The notes: generated by a model not told the origin, from the letters alone. Shown: positions 27,527 through 36,494, numbered from the stretch's first letter. The stretch: 64,000 bases of DNA from Brachybacterium fresconis (GCF_017876515.1 NZ_JAGIOC010000001.1:930001-994000), one strand, 5' to 3'. Made by a program: numbers and translations.

Positions 27527-28318
27527 TTAGCGGATGTGCGAGTTGACGTATGAGCGGGTTGCCAGCGGCACGAAGATCAGGAGCAGCAACAGACTCCACA
27601 CGACGCCGGCGATCACGGGGTACTGCAGCGGCAGGACATTGCTGATGGGAGCCGCGTCGGGCACGTTCCCGAAGAGTTCGCGCACGCCGGTGACGACGGC
27701 GGAGACGGGGTTCCATTCGGCTGCGATCCGCAGCGGTGCTGGCATGCCCTCGGTCGGGACGAATGCCGTGGATATGAACGCGAGGGGCAGCAGGATCAAC
27801 ATCGACACGTTCGAAAGCACCTCGGGAGAGCGCACCTTCAATCCGATCCAGGCGGAGACCCAGGAGAGCGCGTAGGCGAAGAGCAGCAGCAGCCCGAACC
27901 CGGCTGCGGCCTCAAGTGGCCCGGTTCGGATGCGCCAGCCCATCGCGAGGCCGACGAGCGTCAGGAGAACGATGACGATGAGATTCATCACCAGGTCGCT
28001 GTTGGCCCGGGCGGTGACGACGGCGACGGGCCTGACGGGGAGTGAGCGGAAGCGATCCATCATGCCCTGTTTGTTGTCCATTGCGAGCCCGATGCCGGTG
28101 TTCGTCGAGGTCATGAGCATGGTCTGCGCAAGGATTCCGACGAGCAGGTACTCTCGGTAGGCGCTTCCGTTCATCTCCATCGCGCTGCCGAAGACGAACG
28201 CGAACAGCAGGGCGAACGCCACGGGCGCTGCGGTCGCGAATACCACGATGTCGGGATTGCGAAGGCTCTTGAGGATGTTGCGATGGGTCAACGCACCGAG
28301 TGTGTTCACCGAGGTCAT
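27527..28318 (-). CDS. DrrB-type ABC-2 permease
   Basis: 263 residues from ATG 28318, one base after the ATPase stop. About six hydrophobic segments and the ABC-2 signature region (MDNKQGMMDRFRSLPVRPVAVVTARANSDLV) match daunorubicin-resistance-type exporters. It forms the membrane half of the exporter encoded with the upstream ATPase. Cargo of the Tn554-like element. Confidence 0.88.
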   Translation of the reverse strand: MTSVNTLGALTHRNILKSLRNPDIVVFATAAPVAFALLFAFVFGSAMEMNGSAYREYLLVGILAQTMLMTSTNTGIGLAMDNKQGMMDRFRSLPVRPVAVVTARANSDLVMNLIVIVLLTLVGLAMGWRIRTGPLEAAAGFGLLLLFAYALSWVSAWIGLKVRSPEVLSNVSMLILLPLAFISTAFVPTEGMPAPLRIAAEWNPVSAVVTGVRELFGNVPDAAPISNVLPLQYPVIAGVVWSLLLLLIFVPLATRSYVNSHIR

Positions 28319-28319
28319 C

Positions 28320-29306
28320 TCACTCACTCCTTTCGGCGACCGCCACACCGGCGGCGGAAGGGCTGCCGGAATCCCGGGTGAGGGCGAAGAACACGTCATC
28401 GAGCGTCGGCTGTTGCACCGAGATCCCTTCGATCGCCACGCCCGCTTCGGTCAGCGCGTTGACGCACGGCACGAGCTTCCGTGCGGCTTCGGGTGTTCGG
28501 AACGTCAGATGACCGTCGCCCGCGGTGACATCCGCGTCGCTGCCGTTCAGCAGTGCCTGCACTGCGTGCACCGCTGCTCGCCCGTCCTGCTCGGGCGAGG
28601 CCAGTTCCACCTGGACGCGGTCGCCGCCGAGACGACCCTTCAGCTCATCGGGGGTTCCCAGCGCGACCTGTCTCCCCTCGGCGATGACCAGGACATGATC
28701 GGCGAGGACGTCGGCCTCTTCGAGGTACTGCGTCGTCAGCAGCAGAGTCATGCCGCCTGCCACAAGCTCCTTGATCATCTCCCACAGGCCCTGCCTGCTC
28801 GTCGGGTCCAATCCGGTCGTGGGTTCGTCAAGCACCAGAACCCTGGGGTCACCGACGAGGGCGCACGCGAGATCGACACGCCTGCGCATGCCACCGGAGT
28901 GCTGACCGACGCGCTTGCGCGCATAGGAGCCCATGTCGAAAGCGTCGATGAGCTGGTCAGCTCGACGCCGTGCGTCTGCTTTCGAATGTCCGTAGAGACG
29001 GCCGACGAGCACCAGGTTCTCCGCCGTGGAGAGGTCTTCGTCGACGGCCGCATACTGACCAGAGAATCCCGTGAACTGCTTCACCTCGTTAGCGTCTTGG
29101 ACCACCGACCGACCGAAGATCCTTGCCTGTCCGCTATCGAGGCGGTAGAGACCCGTCACCGCTTTCACCGCCGTGGTCTTGCCCGAGCCGTTGGGGCCGA
29201 GCACCCCGAGGACGGTGCCCTCGTCCACGGTGAAGCTGAGGTCGTCAAGCACCGTCTGCTCGCCGAACCGCTTCACCAAGCGTTCCGCTTCTATCGCTAC
29301 AGTCAC
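28320..29306 (-). CDS. DrrA-type ABC exporter ATPase
   Basis: 328 residues with Walker A GPNGSGKTTAVK, the signature QHSGGMRRRVDLA, Walker B VLVLDEPTTGLDP, an H-loop region (LLLTTQYLEEAD) and a C-terminal DUF4162-like domain. It powers drug export with the downstream permease. It is distinct from the host DrrA-type ATPase that the island disrupted. Divergent from the WYL regulator at 29426, which probably controls it. Confidence 0.93.
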   Translation of the reverse strand: MTVAIEAERLVKRFGEQTVLDDLSFTVDEGTVLGVLGPNGSGKTTAVKAVTGLYRLDSGQARIFGRSVVQDANEVKQFTGFSGQYAAVDEDLSTAENLVLVGRLYGHSKADARRRADQLIDAFDMGSYARKRVGQHSGGMRRRVDLACALVGDPRVLVLDEPTTGLDPTSRQGLWEMIKELVAGGMTLLLTTQYLEEADVLADHVLVIAEGRQVALGTPDELKGRLGGDRVQVELASPEQDGRAAVHAVQALLNGSDADVTAGDGHLTFRTPEAARKLVPCVNALTEAGVAIEGISVQQPTLDDVFFALTRDSGSPSAAGVAVAERSE

Positions 29307-29383
29307 CCGTACTCCTGTTCTCTGATGGGCAGGTTCTGCGGCACACGGGAGTGTGTTCCGCCGCTGAATCCATCGTGGAGTAC

Positions 29384-29406
29384 GTTGTGGCCATTATGTG
29401 TCCACA
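29384..29406. promoter_or_regulatory. Inverted repeat between exporter and WYL regulator
   Basis: TTGTGG and CCACAA separated by 11 bases, centred in the 119-base divergent gap. A likely operator for the adjacent WYL/HTH regulator. Confidence 0.45.
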
Positions 29407-29425
29407 AGGAGCATAGACTGTATGC

Positions 29426-30415
29426 GTGACGACAAGCACCCGCATTCTGGAGCTACTAGGCCTCTTGCAGACCCGCCGCCATTGGGGCGGCGGGGAGCTG
29501 GCGGGGCGACTCGGCGTGAGTCAGCGCACGCTGCGCCGAGACGTCGACGGGCTGCAGGAGCTGGGCTACCCGGTCATCACGACCCGCGGTACGGGCGGTG
29601 GCTATCAACTCGGTGCCGGCGCGGCGTTGCCCCCATTGGTGCTCAATGAGGACGAGGCTGCTGCCACCGTCATGGGTCTCAAGGGCGTGGCGACGGGCAA
29701 CCACGCCGTACCAGCGGACGCGGCGATCAGTGCGATGGCCAAGATCGTCCAAGTCCTGCCAGCTCGCATCCGAGGCCGAATCTCCAGCCTGGCGACCGTC
29801 GCGGCAGAGGCCGGCAATGAGGGCGCCACCCTCACCGACGTCACCGCGCTCACCACGGTCGCACTGGCCTGCCGAGACTCGGACACCCTCACGTTCGCGT
29901 ACGAGAGCAATCGCTCACCGCGAAGCCTCCGAGCCGCTCAGCCTCATAAGGTCGTCACCGTCGAGAACCGTCTCTATCTCGTCGCGTGGGATATCGACCG
30001 TGGGGATTGGCGCACATTCCGCGTCGACCGGATCACCGACGCGCGGCGAACGGGGAAGCGATTCGCACCTCGACACCTGCCGATCGATGACCCGGTCGAC
30101 TACGTCCGCTCCCAGCTCGGCTCGATGCCGGCTCGGTATCGCGTGCACGCAACTGTGCACGCGCCCGCCGAACGCGTCCGCGAGGAGATTGCACATTATG
30201 GCGTGGTCGAATCGCGAGACGACGACTCCTGTGACCTCTTCCTCGCAGCTGAATCTTTGGACTGGGCTGCGTTCTGTCTCTGCGCCATCGACGCTCCTTT
30301 CATAGTGCACGGGCCACACGAGGCCATCGAGCACCTACGCCAATGGGCAGACCGGCTCCGCAACGCCTCAAACGCCACCAAACGCCCTGAACCCACGAGA
30401 GGAAGACGCCCCTGA
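29426..30415 (+). CDS. HTH/WYL-domain transcriptional regulator
   Basis: 329 residues from GTG 29426. An N-terminal HTH_11 (LLGLLQTRRHWGGGELAGRLGVSQRTLRRDVDGL) is followed by a WYL domain (LTFAYESNRSPRSLRAAQPHKVV...YLVAWDIDRGDWRTFRVDRI) and a WCX extension. Such YafY-type proteins sense ligands, often nucleic acid related, and regulate neighbouring genes. It is divergent from the ABC exporter operon, which is the probable target. Confidence 0.88.
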   Translation: MTTSTRILELLGLLQTRRHWGGGELAGRLGVSQRTLRRDVDGLQELGYPVITTRGTGGGYQLGAGAALPPLVLNEDEAAATVMGLKGVATGNHAVPADAAISAMAKIVQVLPARIRGRISSLATVAAEAGNEGATLTDVTALTTVALACRDSDTLTFAYESNRSPRSLRAAQPHKVVTVENRLYLVAWDIDRGDWRTFRVDRITDARRTGKRFAPRHLPIDDPVDYVRSQLGSMPARYRVHATVHAPAERVREEIAHYGVVESRDDDSCDLFLAAESLDWAAFCLCAIDAPFIVHGPHEAIEHLRQWADRLRNASNATKRPEPTRGRRP

Positions 30416-30496
30416 TCGAACCGTGGGAAAGGCGACGAGCACGCAGAGCTCCCACTGACGGGCGACTTCGGATTCTGAAAAGGAGCATTACGACAC

Positions 30497-31627
30497 ATGA
30501 CTAAGCGTCAGCCCGAGCGAGTCCAACCCCTCGGCGCGGGGGAGCTTTCCTATCTGACAATGCATAGACAGCATCTTCTTGCCCCGGCGCCGCTCTCGCC
30601 CATCGAACTGACCCAGCATCTCGTAGGGCTTCAAGCACAGAATCCATGGTCGTGGTACGCGGGATTCTTCAGACGTATTGACGGCGTGCATCCCGAAGCA
30701 GTGAGCAGCCATCTCGAGGATCGCAGCCTTGTGAGGATGTCCGCGATGCGAGCAACCATCCACCTCATGACTCCGGAAGACGCTGCTACACTCCGATCCC
30801 ATACCCAGATCGTCCACCAACGTACAATGAAATCCAGCTTCGGTCGCGACCTTAAAGATGTGAGCGTCGATGACGTAACCGTTCGCGCCCAGGCACTCCT
30901 TGAGGAGCGGCCCTACACCCTGAAAGAACTCGGCGTAGCACTCGGCCGAAAGTGGCCCGAAACAAGACCAAGCTCTCTGGCGATGGTCGCCCGGTTCATG
31001 CTTCCGCTAGTACAGGTCCCTCCTCGCGGGCAGTGGGGGCAGAGCGGGCCGGTCGCATACACGACGCTAGACACGTGGGTCGGTCAGCGGATTGAGCCAC
31101 GGCATTCCATTGAGGAGGTGATTCTGAGGTATCTGGTCGCATTCGGCCCAGCCACGATCATGGACTTCCAGATTTGGTCGGGACTCACCAAATGCAAACC
31201 GCACTTCGAAAACCTCGAGGAAGGTATCGTCCAGCTGCAGAGCGATCGTGGGCAGACTCTCTACGACCTCAACGCCATTGAGCGACCAACTCCTCAGACC
31301 GGAGAAGCTCTCCCCGTACGGTTCCTCTACGACTACGACAACCTTCTCCTTGCCTATAAGGATCGAAGTCGGTTCATCACCCCCGCCTACAGCGAAATGC
31401 AACGCATGCTCGACGGGACCACACTTCAAGCTATTCTCGTCAACGGAAAGACCGTGGGGATGTGGGCACACAAAAAGGGTAGGCAATCATCGCTTTTGGA
31501 AGCGCGGCTATGTGAGCACCTGTCGAGAAACGACCTTGATGCCGTAGAGAACGAAGCCCACGAGTTCGTCAAGTGGCTCGAGCCAGACATCAACTCGGAC
31601 GTTCGAATACACTGCGCGCAACCGTGA
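30497..31627 (+). CDS. HTH_42 protein, AlkZ-like DNA glycosylase candidate
   Basis: 376 residues of the winged-helix HTH_42 superfamily. Near the N-terminus GLQAQNPWSWYAGFFRR holds Gln46-Ala-Gln48, the Q-x-Q motif that is catalytic in AlkZ-type glycosylases, which unhook bulky or cross-linked bases. Middle and C-terminal wings (RATIHLMTPEDA; FLYDYDNLLLAYKDRSRFI) also match. Streptomyces AlkZ protects producers of DNA-alkylating antibiotics. Here it is the last cargo gene of the Tn554-like element beside a DrrAB exporter, so self-protection from a DNA-damaging drug is plausible. Substrate unknown. Confidence 0.7.
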   Translation: MTKRQPERVQPLGAGELSYLTMHRQHLLAPAPLSPIELTQHLVGLQAQNPWSWYAGFFRRIDGVHPEAVSSHLEDRSLVRMSAMRATIHLMTPEDAATLRSHTQIVHQRTMKSSFGRDLKDVSVDDVTVRAQALLEERPYTLKELGVALGRKWPETRPSSLAMVARFMLPLVQVPPRGQWGQSGPVAYTTLDTWVGQRIEPRHSIEEVILRYLVAFGPATIMDFQIWSGLTKCKPHFENLEEGIVQLQSDRGQTLYDLNAIERPTPQTGEALPVRFLYDYDNLLLAYKDRSRFITPAYSEMQRMLDGTTLQAILVNGKTVGMWAHKKGRQSSLLEARLCEHLSRNDLDAVENEAHEFVKWLEPDINSDVRIHCAQP

Positions 31628-31764
31628 CGCTCAGGGAGCACGCGACCTCAAAGCTTGGGTGTCAAAGAATAACCGCCACACCGAATCTCCTGCACACGGA
31701 CAGCATCCACGACACAAAATCCCAGGTCAAGAGGCTCTCCGCGCAAGAAGACCCAAGATAACGA

Positions 31765-32031
31765 TCGTTTGCGGGCCGACCGTAGTTGGTCGAGGCAAAT
31801 TCGGGTAACGACTTTGGTGAGCCAAGCTCCCGGCGTCTTGATCGCATTCCGCTCTGACGGCGGTTGGCGGTACCAGCGGAGATAGGCCTCTTGTACTGCG
31901 TCTTCTGCGTCAGATGCTGATCCGAGCAGGTTGTAGGCGACGGACAGTAGGCGAAGCCGCTCGCCTTGTACGACTTCGAGGAAAGACCTGGCGGATTCGG
32001 TGTGGCTGTCACGGGGAACCATGGCGATCAC
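31765..32031 (-). pseudogene. sigJ: ECF41 sigma factor, N-terminal part (split gene)
   Basis: Region 2 of an ECF sigma factor: RLRLLSVAYNLLGSASDAEDAVQEAYLRWYR, then TPGAWLTKVVTRICLDQLRSARKR. Native sequence stops at 31765, and beyond it the frame continues into the transposon (S-L-S-W-V...) and ends at 31648. The start may be the GTG at 32031 or the ATG at 32022. The rest of the gene is at 22677-23396. Confidence 0.9.
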
Positions 32032-32438
32032 TCGTGCTTCCGTCGTACCCGAAGTCGGGTGTGGTCTGATCCTTGGCGGTATGCGGGACTACTGTCTGCA
32101 TGTGCGGGTTCCTTCGGCGGTGTGGTCCGTCTGGTGTGACTCTGGTAACACTTCGACGGAGCAGCGGTTCAAAACGTCAGGTGCGCTGGTCATCGCGGCT
32201 CCCCGCGGCGGCATTGGGTGGGGGACGGTCGCTTCGAAGCCTCCCTACGGACCAGGTCAAGGACGGTGCTAAGGGCCAGTCCCGCCGGTCGCAGTCCGAG
32301 GCCCGGGACCGCCCGCTCCGGCTGCGTTGCGACTCGCCTTAGTCGCTGAAGTGCGGGAGTCCCGCCTCACAGATCGCAGCGCCGCGTCGTCTCTTAGTTG
32401 GTCAGCTGAAGTGCCACGGGCCAACGAAAGGGATACTT
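32032..32438. other. 407-base intergenic region between divergent sigma and cytochrome b genes
   Basis: No supportable gene on either strand. It must hold the original promoter of the phenazine operon (leftward) and that of the cytochrome b gene (rightward). A TGTCAC, resembling the -35 of ECF41 promoters, lies at 32007-32012 just inside the sigma gene, but I could not pair it with a convincing CGTC -10. Confidence 0.5.
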
Positions 32439-34130
32439 GTGCCACGCGAACATTCGCCGAGAACGAGAGCCGTCGACCGGGTCGGCAGTTGGATAGACAA
32501 GCGAGTCGGAGCAAGCACTTGGCTGGCAAAGCTTAGGACCAGGGTGTTTCCCGATCATTGGTCGTTCTTCTTTATTCATATCGCCCTGGCGTCATTCATC
32601 GTCTGCATGTTGTCGGGCGTCTTCCTGATGTTCTTCTATGACCCGTCAGTCGAAACAGTCACGTACCAAGGCCCATATGAGCCGTTACGAGGTGTAGAAG
32701 CCTCGCGAGCATTCACATCGACCATGGAGCTGTCCTTTGAGGTCCGCGGTGGGTTGCTCATGCGCCAACTGCATTCCTGGAGCGCATCGCTCATGATCGC
32801 AGCTCTGATTCTTCAGATCTTGCGAGTCTTCTTTACCGCCGAGTTTCGCAAGCCGCGGGAAATAGCTTGGATAGCTCTGTTCGGCTGCCTCATGACGGCG
32901 ATGATGGCGGGACTGACAGGGCACTTCCTTCCGGATGACATGCTCTCAGGCAGCAGTCTTGCAGTCCTCGACGGCGTCCTAAAGGCCATACCAGTGATTG
33001 GTACGACTCTTTCATCACTCTTCTTTCAAGGCAGCTTTCCATCCGGAGCGATAGCAACGGTGTACCCGATGCACGTCCTCATCCTTCCGGCACTGATCGC
33101 CCTATTCGGTCTTGTCATCGCTTTTCAAACATTCCGTCACAAGCCCACTCAGTTCCCTTTGCCAGGGAGGTCCGAGAACAACGTGGTCGGGAAATCGCTC
33201 GCCCCCGCCACAGTCAAGCGATTCGGTCTGATGCTCATGGTGTCTGGAATCCTGTTCCTCATCGCCGCCACTGTGACGATCAATCCGATCTGGACCTATG
33301 GCCCCGCTGACCCAGGTAATGCTTCGGCCGGGGGCGGCGCTCTCTGGTTTGTCGCGTTCCTGGACGGGGCGCAGCGACTCGTACCGCCAGGATGGGAGAT
33401 CGTCTTGAGTGGCTATACGCTCACTCTTGCGATCCTCGTTCCCGTCGCCGTATGTGGGTTGTTCTTCGTCGCTGCAATCCTGTACCCATTTATCGAATCG
33501 TGGATTTCCGCCGATAAACGCGATCATCATCTGCTGGTCCGCCCCAGGAATGCACCCGCACGTACCGGTATAGGCATTGCCGCAATCGTCTTCTACGCGG
33601 TTCTATGGATAGCTGCCGGTTCTGACGTCATCGCTTTGCACTTTTCTCTCAGCAACGAGGACGTCATTCTTGCGCTCCAGGTGTCACTGTTCCTCGGACC
33701 CATCGTTGGCTTCAGTATCGCTCGACGGATCTGCCTCGGCCTGCAGAGAAAGGACAAGGAGATCGCACTGCACGGTTTCGAAACGGGGAGGATCGTGCGT
33801 CTACCGAGCGGCGAATACCAGGAGATACACGCACCGGTTGATGAGTTCCAACGATGGGAGCTTGTCAACTATGAGTCTCCCTCTCCACTGCATCCGCGGC
33901 CAGATGAGTCTGGGCGGATTCGAATCAGGGAGAGGGTGCGAGCGTTCTTCTCTCGCAGGTTCTTTGAGGATCGTGTCGTTCCGCCTTCGCCTGACGAGGT
34001 TCGGGAGCTTCGCGGTCACTCATCTGCTGAGCCACAAGCGACGGAATCCTCTGAGAACCCCCGGACTGACGGTTCTCCTGTGCGCGATGACACCGCTCGA
34101 CGTTCTGGTGGAGCAGACCTCACACTCTGA
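32439..34130 (+). CDS. QcrB-like cytochrome b paralogue lacking heme bH ligands
   Basis: 563 residues from GTG 32439 (AAAGGG upstream). The fold matches actinobacterial QcrB throughout: FPDHWSFFFIHIAL, YDPSVETVTYQGPYEPLRGVEASRAF, EVRGGLLMRQLHSW, LPDDMLSGSS, KPTQFPLPGRSENNVVG, a long cytosolic C-terminus. The heme bL histidines are kept (H112 and H212). Their heme bH partners are not: the residue 14 after H112 is Gln126, and 14-15 after H212 are Val226-Ile227. The PEWY-equivalent is altered (VPPGWE). It is therefore unlikely to run a normal Q cycle. It stands alone without qcrA/qcrC, next to phenazine genes and an ECF41 gene. A decoy, resistance or redox role is inferred. Confidence 0.85.
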   Translation: MPREHSPRTRAVDRVGSWIDKRVGASTWLAKLRTRVFPDHWSFFFIHIALASFIVCMLSGVFLMFFYDPSVETVTYQGPYEPLRGVEASRAFTSTMELSFEVRGGLLMRQLHSWSASLMIAALILQILRVFFTAEFRKPREIAWIALFGCLMTAMMAGLTGHFLPDDMLSGSSLAVLDGVLKAIPVIGTTLSSLFFQGSFPSGAIATVYPMHVLILPALIALFGLVIAFQTFRHKPTQFPLPGRSENNVVGKSLAPATVKRFGLMLMVSGILFLIAATVTINPIWTYGPADPGNASAGGGALWFVAFLDGAQRLVPPGWEIVLSGYTLTLAILVPVAVCGLFFVAAILYPFIESWISADKRDHHLLVRPRNAPARTGIGIAAIVFYAVLWIAAGSDVIALHFSLSNEDVILALQVSLFLGPIVGFSIARRICLGLQRKDKEIALHGFETGRIVRLPSGEYQEIHAPVDEFQRWELVNYESPSPLHPRPDESGRIRIRERVRAFFSRRFFEDRVVPPSPDEVRELRGHSSAEPQATESSENPRTDGSPVRDDTARRSGGADLTL

Positions 34131-34236
34131 TCGTGTGCTTCGTCTTACCTGTAGGGGGTGGTCTGCCCCCGCTGTATAGTCTCAATCAAGAGCCGCCTTG
34201 CCTGCTCGAGCTGGCCGGTGGCGAGGAGGAGGGATC

Positions 34237-35160
34237 ATGCCGGACGCCACTGAGTCGGCTGTGACTGAGCCGCCGAGCCTTGGGGACGCCGTCGAAGAGC
34301 GCAGTATCCTACTCGGCCTGTGCTATCGACTCCTCGGGTCGCTCAGCGATGCTGAAGACGCTGTTCAAGACACGTACATTCGCTGGTATCGGCTTGAGGA
34401 TTCTGCTCGCGAGGACGTGCGATCGCCACGCGCTTGGCTAATTACGACCGCGAGCCGAATCTGTTTCGATCTTCTCGGCAGTGCGCGCGTTCGTCGAGAG
34501 CTTTACGTCGGCGAGTGGCTCCCTGAACCTATCCCCGATCCAAGTGCCTGGACAAGCAGCTCATCTCAAGCTTCGATCGACCCAGCAGATCGAGTAAGTA
34601 TGGACGAGTCCGTCTCGATGGCCCTCTTAGTCGTGCTGGAGTCGATGACGCCAGCTGAACGCGTGGCTTTCGTTCTGCATGACGTCTTTCGATTCACTTT
34701 TGCAGAGGTCGCTGAGATTGTCGGAAGATCACCGGTAGCTTGCCGTCAGTTGGCGTCTTCCGCACGAAAGCGGATTCGAGATTCGCGCCAGATTGCCGTG
34801 CCGAGTGAAGAGCATGCTGCCGTCGTCCGTTCATTCAAGAACGCTTGGAGCGAAGGCGACATTGGGGGGCTTATTAAGTTGCTGGACCCCAATGTCACGG
34901 CGGTCACCGATGGTGGCGGGCTCGTTTCTGCTGCTTTGGAGCCGTTGTATGGCCCGGAGGAAGTGGCTCGTTTCTTCATTGGCGCGTTTGGCCGCCAACC
35001 GGGCCTCCATATCGAGGAACAGGTTGTCAACGGAGAGGCTGGCCTGGTGGCGACCTCCGAGGGGAAGATCGTCGCAGTCATTTCTGTGAATGTGAGTTCT
35101 GGAATGGTGGATCATATCTGGGCCGTGCGGAATCCGGAAAAGCTAGCAGCGTGGGAGTGA
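34237..35160 (+). CDS. sigJ: ECF41 sigma factor, intact
   Basis: 307 residues: region 2 (SILLGLCYRLLGSLSDAEDAVQDTYIRWYR), region 4 (MTPAERVAFVLHDVFRFTFAEVAEIVGRSPVACRQLASSARKR) and a SnoaL-like domain with TDGGG, whose C-terminal part modulates activity in this family without a separate anti-sigma. It is a close paralogue of the split ECF41 gene. It follows the cytochrome b gene by about 100 bases in the same direction, so they probably form one unit. Confidence 0.92.
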   Translation: MPDATESAVTEPPSLGDAVEERSILLGLCYRLLGSLSDAEDAVQDTYIRWYRLEDSAREDVRSPRAWLITTASRICFDLLGSARVRRELYVGEWLPEPIPDPSAWTSSSSQASIDPADRVSMDESVSMALLVVLESMTPAERVAFVLHDVFRFTFAEVAEIVGRSPVACRQLASSARKRIRDSRQIAVPSEEHAAVVRSFKNAWSEGDIGGLIKLLDPNVTAVTDGGGLVSAALEPLYGPEEVARFFIGAFGRQPGLHIEEQVVNGEAGLVATSEGKIVAVISVNVSSGMVDHIWAVRNPEKLAAWE

Positions 35161-35274
35161 GGAGCGTACACGGTCCTCAGACGCCAGAATGTTCGCAAGG
35201 CCGCACTTCTCTCAGATCTCCATGGAGCCCTGCGCGACTGGAAACGAGTACTTCAATTGTAAAATGAGATGCAC

Positions 35275-35493
35275 ATGGCCCGACATCGCAGACGGAAGAA
35301 GCACCATGCCGTTCAGAGCCGCGCACTGTGTCTCGATACCGGCAAACGTCAGTACGGAGACTATGGTGACGCCGCGCGGGTCGCGTTGCGCCGCTCGCGT
35401 TATGCCGGTCCGTTGCGGATCTATGAGTGCCCGTCGTGCGGGGCGTGGCACCTGACCAAGCGGCGCATCTGGGGCAAGCCGCCTGCCTCCTAG
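35275..35493 (+). CDS. Small zinc-ribbon-like protein
   Basis: 72 residues (ATG 35275; 35269 also possible). Basic N-terminus (MARHRRRKKH), then YECPSCGAWHLTKRR, a C-x-x-C knuckle. Short proteins of this shape are common on actinobacterial mobile elements. Ribosome-binding site weak. It abuts the end of the IS481-family transposase gene. Function unknown. Confidence 0.55.
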   Translation: MARHRRRKKHHAVQSRALCLDTGKRQYGDYGDAARVALRRSRYAGPLRIYECPSCGAWHLTKRRIWGKPPAS

Positions 35494-36494
35494 ATGTATG
35501 AGGGCCAGACGTTGGTGACGCCAGCACGGAGCCGAGATGCTGGGGGATGTCCGCCCGCTCCACTATGGGGGCGGTGGTAGTTGTAGTGGATATTCCAGAT
35601 TCCGATCGCGGTGTCGCGGGCTTCTTCGCTCTCGAACTCTCGGGCGTATAGCAGTTCCTCGGCCAGGATTCGCTGGTAGCGCTCCACCTTCCCGTTGTGT
35701 CGGGGCGTGTAGGGCCTGGTCTTCTGGTGTCGCGTGCGGTTGCCGACGATTCGAGCGAAGTCGGCCGAGCGGTAGCACGCACCGTTATCGGTGATGACGC
35801 GGTGGATGTGCGAGATCCCGTGAGCGGCGAACCAGGCCTTAGCTCGGGCGAGGAACGCTGCCGCCGTGGGTCCCTTCTCGTCGGTCAGCGGCTCGGTGTA
35901 CGAGAGTCGGGAGAATCCGTCGACGGCGGAGTGCAGGTAGGTGTACCCCCGCTTCGCCCCAGCTGACTTCGCGCGACCCGCAGTCCTAGCCTGGTCGCTG
36001 TTGCGCCCATGAATGCGCCAGCCGCCACCGTCAGGGATTCGGCCGACCTTCTTCACGTCGAGGTGCACCATATGGCCGGGCCAGCGGGCGGTGATCTTCC
36101 CTGGCTTGCGATTGGTGTCGCCGCCAGGGTCGATGAACCGGCGTCGGCCAAGGCCGAGTCGGCTCAGGTGTCGGCTGACGGTACGCCGGTTGATCCTGAC
36201 GTCCAGCTCGGCGAGCTCGTAGGCAATGCGCTGGGCGGACCACTTGTGCTCTCGCCGCCAGACCTCGATCTGTTGGATGACACAGGCTGCTGTCGCGGTA
36301 CTGCTGTGGTGGGGCGTCGAAGCACGGTCTTGGAGCCCGGCTTCGCCATGGCGTCTCCACCGGTTGACCCACTTCGAAGCGCACGCGCGTGAGATGCCCA
36401 TCTCGGCAGCTACGTGCGCGATCGGCCGGGTCAGGCACCGATTCACGAGCCGGCGTCGACCTTCAAGGCTCAACGGAGCATTAGCGTGCGTCAC
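35490..36494 (-). CDS. IS481-family transposase (IS5564-like)
   Basis: 334 residues from a GTG overlapping the cmx stop (GTGA). N-terminal helix-turn-helix (HVAAEMGISRACASKWVNRWRRHGEAGLQDR) and rve DDE core (MVHLDVKKVG, VITDNGACYRS, YTPRHNGKVERYQRILAEEL). In corynebacterial Tn5564 a transposase of this family accompanies cmx, and the same pairing is seen here. Element ends were not located. Confidence 0.88.
   Translation of the reverse strand: MTHANAPLSLEGRRRLVNRCLTRPIAHVAAEMGISRACASKWVNRWRRHGEAGLQDRASTPHHSSTATAACVIQQIEVWRREHKWSAQRIAYELAELDVRINRRTVSRHLSRLGLGRRRFIDPGGDTNRKPGKITARWPGHMVHLDVKKVGRIPDGGGWRIHGRNSDQARTAGRAKSAGAKRGYTYLHSAVDGFSRLSYTEPLTDEKGPTAAAFLARAKAWFAAHGISHIHRVITDNGACYRSADFARIVGNRTRHQKTRPYTPRHNGKVERYQRILAEELLYAREFESEEARDTAIGIWNIHYNYHRPHSGAGGHPPASRLRAGVTNVWPSYI

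Larger units (their letters stand above)
23402..31764. mobile_element. Tn554-like transposon inserted in an ECF41 sigma gene
   Basis: TnpA-TnpB-TnpC modules occupy the left end on the minus strand, and cargo genes fill the rest. Both junctions show TCGTT (23397-23401 and 31765-31769). The ends are roughly symmetric (TCGTTATCT at left, AGATAACGA at right). Removing the element and one TCGTT rejoins the sigma gene in frame. Tn554-family elements use two tyrosine recombinases and insert without a conventional transposase, consistent with this structure. The exact crossover within TCGTT is not resolved. Confidence 0.88.
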
